DNA of 64,000 nt, taken from the NCBI RefSeq assembly GCF_000813125.1, contig NZ_BASE01000012.1, positions 83,507 through 147,506 on the forward strand, written 5' to 3'. The notes beneath the pieces are model-generated. The model made no database searches. It saw nothing but the letters and a program-made list of their open reading frames with translations, and was not told the origin of the DNA. The stretch's first letter is position 1. The number at the start of each line of letters is the position of its first letter. Below, in pieces: positions 34,690 to 43,373 of this stretch. A program made the translations under genes and the position numbers. Source of the stretch: Mesobacillus selenatarsenatis SF-1. Lineage in GTDB: Bacteria > Bacillota > Bacilli > Bacillales > Cytobacillaceae.

Positions 34690-34834
34690 AAACCGTTCCG
34701 TTTTAGGGTGCATACCCTTTAAATGACAATGAAAATGGCGTGTAAACTGACATCAGTTTTTTGACACGCCATTTTTCTAATTATTGTATTTTCGGACCCG
34801 AAATATAATGGTTCTTATTCAACATAAGCACCCT
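34690..34834. repeat. Dispersed 145-bp repeat, copy B
   Basis: Closely matches copy A at 12689-12833 from AACCGTTCCG to ATAAGCACCC, with the same hairpin (34732-34775). Just upstream (34590-34625) a GC-rich segment, TGTCCAG...CTGGACA, can also fold. The rest of the 34576-34984 gap shows no gene. Confidence 0.8.
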
Positions 34835-34984
34835 GATAGTTTAAGTGTACCACTTCATAAAGTTACATCGATTTTAACAACTATACATTGAAACTTACTT
34901 TACTCACATTCCATTTTTTTATATCATATTGAGCACCTCCCAGAACAAAAGGTACTCTATACACACGAATCATTGAACTCCTTG

Positions 34985-35482
34985 TTATTCTTTTCCGCTA
35001 AACTCTAAAATATTTAAACCCTCAGATGCCTCTGGTGCTTCAAAAAATTTAGTAACATGAATAAACACCGATTCCGTGTCAAAAGCTGCTCTTTCGGGTT
35101 GTTCGATACGCCTTTGTGCAATTTGACGTAAGCATTGCCCGTTATTTAGATTAAGGAAAATTAGTTGATGGCTTGCATTGACCTCTGACGCCATATCCAA
35201 AAACCACTTTCGCAGTTTTTGAGTGTTAGCTGGAAAATCCATCACTACATCTGTACCGACACTTAATATGTTTTGGACATGCTTTTTAACCAACGGCTTG
35301 AGCTGCGCTGAGAATTTTAGGTAGTCCTCAAATGATGCAATCTGATTGGGATAAATAGATGAAAGCCATTCATCCTCAGACAACAGTACCGCATGTTTAT
35401 CTATCGCCAATTGTTTTGATTTAGTTGATTTTCCAGCTCCCATTTTTCCACAGAAAAAGTATAGCGTCCCCAATTGTTTCAT
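34985..35482 (-). CDS. P-loop predicted kinase, 165 aa
   Basis: A small AAA/zeta-toxin-like P-loop protein: Walker A FFCGKMGAGKSTKSKQLA, a LSEDEWL segment near 35, and the LID-like RRIEQPERAAFDTE. Such stand-alone ATP-dependent kinases often act on sugars, nucleosides or antibiotics; substrate unknown. GGGGGGG lies nine bases before the ATG. A cassette-like motif lies upstream at 35611-35650. Confidence 0.75.
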   Translation of the reverse strand: MKQLGTLYFFCGKMGAGKSTKSKQLAIDKHAVLLSEDEWLSSIYPNQIASFEDYLKFSAQLKPLVKKHVQNILSVGTDVVMDFPANTQKLRKWFLDMASEVNASHQLIFLNLNNGQCLRQIAQRRIEQPERAAFDTESVFIHVTKFFEAPEASEGLNILEFSGKE

Positions 35483-35610
35483 ATTTTTTAATCCCCCCCG
35501 TGGTTATTTTAGTTAAAAGCTTTTACTTCGTTAGTTCCCATAGACATTCTACTCTTATTAATATTTATATAAAATTTTACTTATTCTACCAATTTGGTTC
35601 GTATTCCTTC

Positions 35611-35650
35611 TTGAACTAACCTCCCCGTTTTTTCAATAACAATTGCCTAT
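35611..35650. repeat. Isolated left motif of the cassette-separating element
   Basis: TTGAACTAACCTCCCCGTTT plus TTTCAATAAC matches the left motif of the 13.5-21.9 kb elements, but the hairpin is absent. It lies between the 94-aa and the kinase genes, again in a run of small minus-strand orphans. Confidence 0.55.
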
Positions 35651-35701
35651 TCGGCAGAGCGGTCTAGTACACTTGCTCTCCCTGGTCCTTAGAATTAAAA
35701 G

Positions 35702-35986
35702 CTAAAGAACTTGCCTCAATGCTTGGTAAACTGCTGGATTAGTAATGAAACCCAAAAGCAGTAATGTAACACCTATCTTTTTACTTGTTCTAGTTATTGC
35801 TTTATTTTTCCTGAGAGAAATGACTGAAAAGATTGTGAATACAGGATATACAATATAAGAAATTGCAATAATTATTAAAAAAGCATCTCTTGCATTATTT
35901 GTTATTAATTCAATCCAATATCCTAAAGTCCATTGCAAGAAGCAAATTCCACTTAAACTAATTAAGAACCATATTGGTAATTTCAT
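35702..35986 (-). CDS. Membrane protein, 94 aa
   Basis: Three hydrophobic segments (WFLISLSGICFLQWTLGYW; AFLIIIAISYIVYPVFTIF; IGVTLLLLGFITNPAV). AAGGAG lies eight bases before ATG. Family unknown. Confidence 0.65.
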   Translation of the reverse strand: MKLPIWFLISLSGICFLQWTLGYWIELITNNARDAFLIIIAISYIVYPVFTIFSVISLRKNKAITRTSKKIGVTLLLLGFITNPAVYQALRQVL

Positions 35987-36019
35987 AATATAGACTCCTT
36001 TGCAGTCCCCTTTACTTTC

Positions 36020-36562
36020 TTACATCTCAGCAACTACATTACCAACTTCATCTATGAAGTCTATTTTAATGTTATTGAAGTTATCTTTATTATCGTTCAT
36101 CATTAACCAGATTCCAGTTTTATCATTTAGCATAACAATATCTGCTTCATTTCCATTTACATTTATGGCCTTTATCTCAGTAACTATATCCTTTGGTATG
36201 ACTCCATGTAAAAGAATCTCTCCATTTAATTCATCAACAAAAGTTGAATAAGAGTAACCCTCATTACTATTGTTCGAATAATATGTTCGTTTCCAACCAA
36301 ATACTCCTTTCTCAAACAGAACTAATGAAACATTATCATTAACTTCAAATGGTACAAATACAGGTTTACCTTTTCTGTAGAACTCTTTATTACCAATTGC
36401 ATTCTGAGCAACTTCAGTTTTAAATTCACTGTTCATGTATTTTTCGAAAGCTTCATCGACTGTTTTGGAACCTAGATTAATTGTTTCTATAATTGCAAAT
36501 ATTACATATATAAAAATGATTGATGTGCCAATAATTATGGTTGCTTTTTTACGGTTTCCCAT
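36020..36562 (-). CDS. Membrane-anchored hypothetical protein, 180 aa
   Basis: N-terminal membrane helix (ATIIIGTSIIFIYVIFAII) and an extracytoplasmic domain (WKRTYYSNNSNEGYSYSTFV, IDFIDEVGNVVAEM). ATG at 36562 is chosen over the upstream ATG at 36595 because AAGG precedes it by five bases. It resembles small exported proteins of unknown function in bacilli. Confidence 0.65.
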   Translation of the reverse strand: MGNRKKATIIIGTSIIFIYVIFAIIETINLGSKTVDEAFEKYMNSEFKTEVAQNAIGNKEFYRKGKPVFVPFEVNDNVSLVLFEKGVFGWKRTYYSNNSNEGYSYSTFVDELNGEILLHGVIPKDIVTEIKAINVNGNEADIVMLNDKTGIWLMMNDNKDNFNNIKIDFIDEVGNVVAEM

Positions 36563-36769
36563 ACAAACCTTCACCCTCTTTATATTCTCACTCATGAACT
36601 TTTGAGTAACGTGCCTCTTTAATTCTATAAGCCTTTGGAATGTAGAATTTATAATGTCAGCGGAAATGACTTTTCTTTTGTTCCGCTGTTTATAATAATA
36701 TAATTATTATGTCATTTTTGATCTCGATACTCTATAAAAAGTGTATGAGTCTTTTTATATAAAATGAAA

Positions 36770-36795
36770 ATGGCATACGTCAATTCGTATGCCAT
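36770..36795 (-). terminator. Terminator of ALS/ALDH operon
   Basis: ATGGCATACG / CGTATGCCAT perfect stem, 6-base loop, followed on the minus strand by TTTTCATTTT. Confidence 0.85.
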
Positions 36796-36852
36796 TTCTT
36801 TTAAATATATATCGTTTTCCATCTTAAACGTAACGGTTTAAATCACACCGAA

Positions 36853-38280
36853 TTATAGCCGAACCCCAATAAATTTCATTTCAGTCATTTCATCCATCGC
36901 ATACTTGACGCCTTCTCTACCTAGTCCGCTTAGTTTCACGCCGCCATATGGGTAATTGTCCTGACGGTATACCGATGAGTCATTGATCCAGACTCCTCCC
37001 ATTTCGAGGCTGTCTGCAACTCGATAAGCGCGGCTGATGTCTTTCGTAAATACGCCTGCCTGAAGACCATAGATGGAATCATTGGTATTTTCAACCGCTT
37101 CTTCTTCTGTATTGAAAGGCAGCACGGTTACAATTGGTGCAAATGCTTCTTCCTTAACGACTTTCATGTCCTTTTTTACATTGGTGATGATTGTCGGGTA
37201 CATCATCGTACCCTTTCTTTCGCCACCTGTTTCTATAGTCGCTCCTTGGTCTCTCGCTTCTTCCACCCATTCCTGGATTCTTTTTGCCGCGTTTTCATCG
37301 ATCATTGGGCCAAAATCAGTTTCTTCTTCCATCGGATCACCGATGTTCAGTTGATTCGTTGCTTCAATATACTTCTTGAGGAACTCGTCATAGATACCTT
37401 CCTGGACGTATATTCTTTGAGCGGAAACACAGACTTGTCCTGAATAACCAAAGGCTGCATTAACCAGCCTATCGACGGCATCCTCAATATCGGCGTCCTC
37501 AAAGACGATATTCGGCGAGTTTGAACCGAGTTCCATTGTGACCTTTTTAAAACCGGCAGTGTCGCGAATGATTTTCCCGACTGTCAAACTGCCGGTAAAA
37601 GTGATTTTTGGTACATCCTTATGCGGAACAAGAGTGGTTCCTGCCGTTACACCGGTGCTCAGGACCAGGTTCAATGCTCCATCAGGCAACCCTGCATCCT
37701 TTAAAAGCTTCGCAAGCATGTAGGCTGATACAGGCGTTTTTTCAGCTGGTTTAAAAATAACCGTATTACCCGCAGCAATAGCCGGGGCAATCTTATGCAG
37801 CGATAAATTCAACGGGAAGTTAAATGGAGTGATGGCACCAATTACACCCATCGGAACCCGCTTCACCATTCCCATTCGGTTATCCCCTCGTAGCGCAGCA
37901 TCCATTGGCACCACTTCCCCTGCCGTATGTTTAGACAGCTCGCTTGAAAATCGTAGAATTTGAATTGAACGCATAATCTCTGCCCTGCTATGCTTGATGG
38001 GCTTTCCCGCTTCCACCGCTATGATCTCGGCAAATTCCTCTTTCTTTTCTTCCAAAAGTTCGGAAGCTCTAAGAAGAATATCTGCTCTCTCATGTGCCGG
38101 CATTGTTTTCATCGTTGTATGGAAGGTCTGGAGGCTGTTTTCGATTGCCTCCTCCATCTCCTTTTCACCAGCAAGATGCATTTCTGCAACCAACGCGCCG
38201 CTGTATGGATTCCTTACTTCCATCGTTTCAGCGCTAGCATCAATCCTTTCAGCACCGTTAATGATCGAAGCAATTTTCAT
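36853..38280 (-). CDS. NAD(P)-dependent aldehyde dehydrogenase
   Basis: A 475-aa ALDH-superfamily enzyme: Rossmann segment TPFNFPLNLSLHKIAPAIAA, TFTGSLTVGKII, general base Glu in VTMELGSNSPN and catalytic Cys in GYSGQVCVSAQRIYV. It oxidises an aldehyde to the acid; closest in style to lactaldehyde/succinate-semialdehyde dehydrogenases. It starts 18 bases after the acetolactate-synthase-like gene, so the two form an operon and may act in series. Confidence 0.88.
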   Translation of the reverse strand: MKIASIINGAERIDASAETMEVRNPYSGALVAEMHLAGEKEMEEAIENSLQTFHTTMKTMPAHERADILLRASELLEEKKEEFAEIIAVEAGKPIKHSRAEIMRSIQILRFSSELSKHTAGEVVPMDAALRGDNRMGMVKRVPMGVIGAITPFNFPLNLSLHKIAPAIAAGNTVIFKPAEKTPVSAYMLAKLLKDAGLPDGALNLVLSTGVTAGTTLVPHKDVPKITFTGSLTVGKIIRDTAGFKKVTMELGSNSPNIVFEDADIEDAVDRLVNAAFGYSGQVCVSAQRIYVQEGIYDEFLKKYIEATNQLNIGDPMEEETDFGPMIDENAAKRIQEWVEEARDQGATIETGGERKGTMMYPTIITNVKKDMKVVKEEAFAPIVTVLPFNTEEEAVENTNDSIYGLQAGVFTKDISRAYRVADSLEMGGVWINDSSVYRQDNYPYGGVKLSGLGREGVKYAMDEMTEMKFIGVRL

Positions 38281-38297
38281 GACATCCCCTCCTGTTC

Positions 38298-39929
38298 CTA
38301 GCTTAGGATTTCACCTAATTTTTCGGTTAGCTTCATGTTTTCGCTGTAGTCCACAGGGCAATCGATTAGAACTGGTTTATTCATGGCGACTGCTTTCTTG
38401 ATCGCACCCTTCAATTCTCCGGCTTCATTTATGCCAATCGCTTCAAAGCCATAGGATTGTGCCAGCTGGAGGAATTCCGGGTTGCCGAATTTGACATTCG
38501 AAGTTCTGTTAAATTCCCTGCGCTGATGCCATTCAATCAGACCATAGCCGCCATCTCTCCATAAAAGGATGATAATCGGCAGATTCAATCTCTTTGCCGT
38601 TTCGAGTTCGGCACTGGACATTTGGAACGCTCCGTCGCCAACGACCGCGACAACATTCCGTTCCGGATGGACCATTTTTGCAGAGATTGCCGCAGGGACA
38701 GCAATCCCCATGGAAGCCAACCCGTTGGATATCAGACAGGTGTTTGGCTCAAAAGTATGATACATTCTTGCCATCCACATTTTGTGCGCTCCGACATCCG
38801 AGATGACTATATCCTCCTCGTTCATCACTGACCTGAGGTCATGGATGATTTTCTGCGGTTTTACTGGATAGCTTGTATCGTCAGCAAAGGTCTCGTATTC
38901 ATTTAGCGTTTTTTCCCTCACGTTTGCTACCCACTTGTTATCCCTGTCAGTGGATGAGATGACCTTTTCTAACTGCTTGAGATTTTCATTGATATCACCA
39001 ATCACGCTATGTTTGACAGGATAATTTGCGTCAGTTTCAGCTTCTATTGTATCGATGTGTAAAATAGGGCTTTCTCCATCAGGGTTCCAATTTTTTGGCG
39101 GATATTCAGCTATGTCAAAACCAATCGCAATGATCAAGTCGGACTGTTCAAAACCACATGTGATATAGTCCTTGCCGCTAATGCCAGCAGTCAAAAGACT
39201 TTGATCATTTTTCCAGGAAATCGCTCCTTTCCCCATGAAGGTATGAACGACCGGAAGATCTGCTTTTTCCGCGAAAGTTCTTAGGCTTTCCTCAGCCTGT
39301 CCTCTTTCAACACCCATTCCGGCAAGAATCAGTGGATGCTTCGCCTGTTCGATAAGCTTAGCTGCATCTGTGATAACTCGTTCTCCCGCTTCCATAATAG
39401 TCGGCTCAATGATTTCCAGAGGTTTACCCTCTACTTCCATCGCTGCTATATCTTCTGGCAGGTCGATATGGGTGGCTCCGGGCTTTTCCCCTTGTGCAAC
39501 ATCAAATGCTTTCCGGACAACCTCCGGTATAATTTCCGCCTTTTTCACCTGTGTATTCCACTTTGTCACCGGCTCAAAAATGGAAACCAGGTCATAATAT
39601 TGGTGTGAAATTTTATGCTGGCGGTCCAAGCCTGCCTGTCCTGTGATGGCAACGATCGGGCTGTGGTCCATATTTGAATTGGCCACCCCTGTTAAAAGGT
39701 TCGTCGCGCCTGGTCCAAGAGTCGCAAGGCAAACCCCCGGCTTACCGGTTAGTCTCCCGTAGGTCCCAGCCATAAAAGCGGCATTCGTTTCATGTCTTGT
39801 TACAATGAATTCAATGCTCGAATCGAGGAGAGCGTCCATAATATCAAGGTTTTCCTCACCGGGAACACCGAAAATGTATTCAACACCTTCGCGTTCCAGA
39901 CATTTAATCATTAATTCAGCTGCTTTCAT
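38298..39929 (-). CDS. Acetolactate-synthase-like ThDP enzyme
   Basis: A 543-aa ThDP-dependent enzyme: catalytic Glu in TRHETNAAFMAGTYGRLTG, ThDP/Mg motif VVGDGAFQMSSAELETA...N, and FAD-domain-like centre. Sequence style matches the acetolactate synthase large subunit group, closer to catabolic AlsS (no ilvH regulatory subunit nearby, no alsD). Paired with an aldehyde dehydrogenase, it might instead decarboxylate or carboligate a 2-oxoacid whose aldehyde the partner oxidises. Confidence 0.85.
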   Translation of the reverse strand: MKAAELMIKCLEREGVEYIFGVPGEENLDIMDALLDSSIEFIVTRHETNAAFMAGTYGRLTGKPGVCLATLGPGATNLLTGVANSNMDHSPIVAITGQAGLDRQHKISHQYYDLVSIFEPVTKWNTQVKKAEIIPEVVRKAFDVAQGEKPGATHIDLPEDIAAMEVEGKPLEIIEPTIMEAGERVITDAAKLIEQAKHPLILAGMGVERGQAEESLRTFAEKADLPVVHTFMGKGAISWKNDQSLLTAGISGKDYITCGFEQSDLIIAIGFDIAEYPPKNWNPDGESPILHIDTIEAETDANYPVKHSVIGDINENLKQLEKVISSTDRDNKWVANVREKTLNEYETFADDTSYPVKPQKIIHDLRSVMNEEDIVISDVGAHKMWMARMYHTFEPNTCLISNGLASMGIAVPAAISAKMVHPERNVVAVVGDGAFQMSSAELETAKRLNLPIIILLWRDGGYGLIEWHQRREFNRTSNVKFGNPEFLQLAQSYGFEAIGINEAGELKGAIKKAVAMNKPVLIDCPVDYSENMKLTEKLGEILS

Positions 39930-40029
39930 ATCAACACTCCTTTTCGTGTAATAATCCTTATAATGACTATTCCACGTAGCAGTGCAGATAAACTTTTAGT
40001 AAAGAATGGAGGACTGGAACAACAAAAAA

Positions 40030-40061
40030 AGTGCGTCAATCCCGATCAGGATTACACGCAC
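40030..40061 (-). terminator. Terminator of terC, same hairpin family as the cassette elements
   Basis: AGTGCGTCAATCC / GGATTACACGCACT with a 6-base loop, A-run on one side and TTTTT on the other. Its stem (GTGCGT-AATCC) is close to the hairpin in the 13.5-21.9 kb elements, but the flanking GCACCCGTT motifs are absent. Confidence 0.8.
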
Positions 40062-40076
40062 TTTTTCCTTCATTAA

Positions 40077-40853
40077 TTATAAAGAGTTGCCTTCACCCTT
40101 AGGTTTTTTCGCAGGAGCAAACCATCCCAGAAGGGCTATTCCGATCAATACTCCATAGAAGATGGTTGTCCAAAGTGTGCTATGAGGGAAATCATGATGC
40201 AAGACAGCAATATCTTCATGTGCAAGGGTAATGACTGCAAGTTTCACACCAACCCAAGCCACAATGGCATACGCGGTTGTTTCCAATGCGGGACGCTGAT
40301 CAAGCAGCTTAACGAACCAGGTAGCTGCGTATTTAATCAAGATTAGCCCGGCAATTCCTCCAAGAAGAACAACAATGAATTTTCCACCGTCCATACCGCC
40401 AAATTCTCCTAGCGGTGAGTCTGGTAGACCAAGGGCAAGAGCAACTGCCGCAAGAATTGAATCAATGGCAAAAGCAAGGTCTGCTAAACCGATTTTACCA
40501 ACAGTCGGCCAGAAGCCCATTCCTCTCGCTTCCTTCTCTTCTTCCTCACGAATATTTTCATTTTCCTTACCAAACTTAGCCTGGATGACGTGCTTCAATC
40601 CTAGGTAAAGTAGGTATGCTGCACCGATTGCCTGTACCTGCCAGACGTTTGCAATGAATGAAATCGCAAATAATGCCCCAAACCTGAAGACAAACGCCAT
40701 TATAATTCCATAATTTATTGCTTTTTTCTTCTGATCATCAGGTAAATGTTTCGCTATGATTGCCAGTACAAGCGCATTGTCAGCCGATAGCAAACCTTCA
40801 AGACCGATCAATATTAATAATGCCCAGGCATATTCAAGCCAAATTCCTTCCAT
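40077..40853 (-). CDS. TerC-family membrane protein (YceF/YkoY-like)
   Basis: A 258-aa, seven- to eight-helix TerC protein with the metal-site segments IGLEGLLSADNALVLA and GLADLAFAIDSILAAVAL. In B. subtilis the TerC paralogues YceF and YkoY are implicated in manganese export or metalation of secreted proteins. ATG at 40853 is preceded by AAGGAG; an upstream GTG would overlap the ribosome site. No yybP-ykoY riboswitch is visible upstream; the 40854-41189 gap shows no other feature. Confidence 0.85.
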   Translation of the reverse strand: MEGIWLEYAWALLILIGLEGLLSADNALVLAIIAKHLPDDQKKKAINYGIIMAFVFRFGALFAISFIANVWQVQAIGAAYLLYLGLKHVIQAKFGKENENIREEEEKEARGMGFWPTVGKIGLADLAFAIDSILAAVALALGLPDSPLGEFGGMDGGKFIVVLLGGIAGLILIKYAATWFVKLLDQRPALETTAYAIVAWVGVKLAVITLAHEDIAVLHHDFPHSTLWTTIFYGVLIGIALLGWFAPAKKPKGEGNSL

Positions 40854-41189
40854 CAACCTCTCTCCTTCCTCTTTCACAACTCTTATGTAAATGTCTCATT
40901 AACATTAGAATTACCCATTAAGCCTTTCACAATCCAAATGAATATTGCTTAATTTACTGAGTTACATTCTATGTCTTCTTCATTTACCTATTTCCATATA
41001 CCTTTTAAAAGCAATAGATAAACTTACCAATAGAATTATGGTAGAGACTTTAATACTTTATATTTTTCCAGGAAAATATTCAACATATTTGTTTTTTCAG
41101 AAACAAAAAATAAACAGACCAGCTTGTCCGTTTTGTTGATCACATTTACGGTTCTGCTAACCAGCGGTAAAGTCGAATATTGTCAATAC

Positions 41190-41447
41190 CTACTTTATAC
41201 TTCTATTACCTTTTTCTTTTTGTTCCTTTAAAGCCAGGCTTATAGCCATCATCAACAAAATCAAATGCGATGCAAAAAATACCAGGGAATAAATTGAATT
41301 TAATGCTAAGGCTATCGCCACAGATGAAGTTGCTAAGAAAATTAGGCCTACAATCGCTCTCTTTTGCCCTTTTGGTCTAGTTCTCATGATGAAAATGCTT
41401 AGTGAAACTATTGTTAAAAAAGCTATAACTGAAAGCGTAATCTGCAC
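41190..41447 (-). CDS. Small membrane protein, 85 aa
   Basis: Three hydrophobic segments (LSVIAFLTIVSLSIFIM; IVGLIFLATSSVAIALAL; SLVFFASHLILLMMAISLAL) and a charged tail. GTG start with AAGGGAGGT upstream. Family unknown. Confidence 0.65.
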   Translation of the reverse strand: MQITLSVIAFLTIVSLSIFIMRTRPKGQKRAIVGLIFLATSSVAIALALNSIYSLVFFASHLILLMMAISLALKEQKEKGNRSIK

Positions 41448-41528
41448 GGATAGTACCTCCCTTTCAGCTAGTCAATTTTTTACACTTCCCAATTATACCA
41501 CTTTTTTCCGTAATGAAAATAAAAAAAA

Positions 41529-41544
41529 CTGCCAATCCCGGCAG
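41529..41544 (-). terminator. Terminator of PadR-HAAS operon
   Basis: CTGCC / GGCAG short stem followed on the minus strand by TTTTTTTTATTTT. Confidence 0.65.
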
Positions 41545-41548
41545 CTAA

Positions 41549-41962
41549 TTAATGATTTTGATTATTAAAACCAAACGGAGTTGGGACTACTTTTTCCAGC
41601 CGTAACAGATATAACGCGAACCTTCCCATCCTTCCATCAATGATCTTCGTGTCGTCGGCACCATCATTTTTGACAACCTTGTATTTCACTTCATTCCCAA
41701 CGCCATCTTCCGCCTTCCCTACGAATAACACTTCTACCTTCTCATCCGGTTCAGTTGCAATGAAAGCGTAAGATGAACCATCATGTTGGAACATCCCTGT
41801 TCCGCCAGGACCGATTTCTTTAATAAAGTTCCTCTGTTGATCTGGAAGGCTCTCATAGCTTGCCATGATATATTTGATTTCTCCATCCCCAAAATCGGTC
41901 ATTATAAACGCAACTAGCATGACTAATAAAAATGGGACAATTCCCCTCTTAAGTTCCTTCAT
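41549..41962 (-). CDS. Exported hypothetical protein, 137 aa
   Basis: N-terminal signal/anchor (GIVPFLLVMLVAFIM) and a soluble domain (EIGPGGTGMFQHDGSSYAFI, LLRLEKVVPTPFGF). It follows the HAAS gene by 17 bases and is probably the third gene of the PadR-HAAS operon. Family unknown. Confidence 0.65.
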   Translation of the reverse strand: MKELKRGIVPFLLVMLVAFIMTDFGDGEIKYIMASYESLPDQQRNFIKEIGPGGTGMFQHDGSSYAFIATEPDEKVEVLFVGKAEDGVGNEVKYKVVKNDGADDTKIIDGRMGRFALYLLRLEKVVPTPFGFNNQNH

Positions 41963-41979
41963 ACTTACCTCCGAAGAAG

Positions 41980-42840
41980 TTAAAGTGATTGGCGATAAAA
42001 CATCCGTGACACTTTTTGGCTAAAAATCGTGATTCCCTTGATGGATATCGTATGCTGCAGGAAAGCGTACAAAATGAAGACATTTATAAAAAGGACCGAC
42101 CACTCACCACTTGATTGAAACATTGCCAGAAATACACCAATTAAGAGCATCGCCCAATACTGGAAACTCGAGTTCAATATCCTTTTCCATGTAGGGGTGT
42201 AATTGTTAATGGTGATGAATTGCATTGCAATAATCACATACCACATCATGTGGATTGTCACGAATTCAAAAAGCCCGCCAGAACCAGTCAGCCTATTCCA
42301 ATCCAAAGTGAATAAGTGGGCACCATATTGATCTAATGACAATGATGAACCATACATTCTTTTAAAAAGCTGAAAGAAAAATACGTAGATGGCGATCAAT
42401 CCGATAACAGACAGCCTCCAGTCCGACTGACGTTTGGCAATAAACCGATGAACAAGATAAGCAAAAACCAATGCTATAAGTGAGGCAGAGATAAAATATG
42501 GCTGAAAATAGGCACCTATTAAAATCATTGGGCCAATCAGGCTGGCAATGATGCAAAGAACCCCAATCACACTTTCTTTCTGGATATGAGACTTGATAGC
42601 GCTTGGATAACTTTGATTCACTTCCGTCTGGATCATCTGCATGTCCCCAAATTGCTCAAGAACACTTTGGATTGCCTCTGACTTTTCCAGGCCTTGTTTT
42701 TGCAAGGAGGAGTAGTGGTCATATAAATGCTGAGTCCACTCTTCTTCCACTTCCCTTTTTTCCTCTTCCTCCAGATGTAAATCACGAACCAGCCTTTTGA
42801 TATAGTCGTCGAACTGTTTAATTGATTCTTGTGTTGACAC
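41980..42840 (-). CDS. HAAS-domain membrane protein
   Basis: A 286-aa protein. The N-terminal 70 residues are a HAAS domain (VEEEWTQHLYDHYSSLQKQG, SVLEQFGDMQMIQTEV), followed by about seven membrane segments. GTG at 42840 is chosen because TAGGTG lies six bases upstream; an ATG at 42846 has no spacing to that site. The start overlaps the PadR gene, so the two are translationally coupled. Confidence 0.78.
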   Translation of the reverse strand: MSTQESIKQFDDYIKRLVRDLHLEEEEKREVEEEWTQHLYDHYSSLQKQGLEKSEAIQSVLEQFGDMQMIQTEVNQSYPSAIKSHIQKESVIGVLCIIASLIGPMILIGAYFQPYFISASLIALVFAYLVHRFIAKRQSDWRLSVIGLIAIYVFFFQLFKRMYGSSLSLDQYGAHLFTLDWNRLTGSGGLFEFVTIHMMWYVIIAMQFITINNYTPTWKRILNSSFQYWAMLLIGVFLAMFQSSGEWSVLFINVFILYAFLQHTISIKGITIFSQKVSRMFYRQSL

Positions 42841-43165
42841 TTTCATCACCTACAATTCGATGTACGACTTTCTTGAACATATTCCATTCTTGCTTTTGAT
42901 CTGCCAAAGCTTTTTTTCCAGTTTTGGTGATTCGATAATATTTACGGCGCGGACCATCCTGGGAACTTACCCAGTAGCTTTCAACCATTCCGGATAGCTC
43001 CAGTTTTTTCAGCGCAGGATACAGTGTTCCTTCTTTATAGCTGAGATAACCTTCACTCACCTCGTGAACTTTCTCCGTAATTTCATACCCGTACATCTCT
43101 TTTTCCGAAAGCAGCGACAACAAAATCATGCTAGTACTACCTTTTAAAAGCTCGGTTTTACTCAT
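42818..43165 (-). CDS. PadR-family transcriptional regulator
   Basis: A 115-aa classic PadR: SMILLSLLSEKEMYGYEITE, KEGTLYPALKKLELSGMVES, a beta-wing GPRRKYYRITKTGKKAL, and a C-terminal helix. GAGGAGG precedes ATG. A dyad at 43214-43228 is a candidate operator. It probably represses its own PadR-HAAS operon and responds to a drug or envelope signal. Confidence 0.9.
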   Translation of the reverse strand: MSKTELLKGSTSMILLSLLSEKEMYGYEITEKVHEVSEGYLSYKEGTLYPALKKLELSGMVESYWVSSQDGPRRKYYRITKTGKKALADQKQEWNMFKKVVHRIVGDESVNTRIN

Positions 43166-43213
43166 GCATTGGCCTCCTCTATATCGCCTTACTACTTACT
43201 AGGTATATCGTAA

Positions 43214-43228
43214 CACTATATAGTAGTG
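43214..43228. promoter_or_regulatory. Candidate PadR operator
   Basis: CACTATATAGTAGTG is a CACTA/TAGTG dyad about 50 bases upstream of the padR start, near the likely promoter. Adjacent TACTTACTAGGTATA may hold a second half-site. Role inferred. Confidence 0.4.
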
Positions 43229-43373
43229 AACACAATATAAAATTAGATCAATTTTCCAATTTTATTACGTTATAATATTTTAAAAATACTTATCAGTCTC
43301 AGCATTGGTGGTGATCATTATAGTTTTTCCGAAGTTGCCACAGGGGTTTGCCAAGTTGCCAGGGTTAACGCGT

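Noticed and set aside
40854..41189. yybP-ykoY manganese riboswitch upstream of the TerC gene
   Set aside because: The upstream region is A/T-rich without the conserved CCUGGGGAGUA-type core or strong helices.
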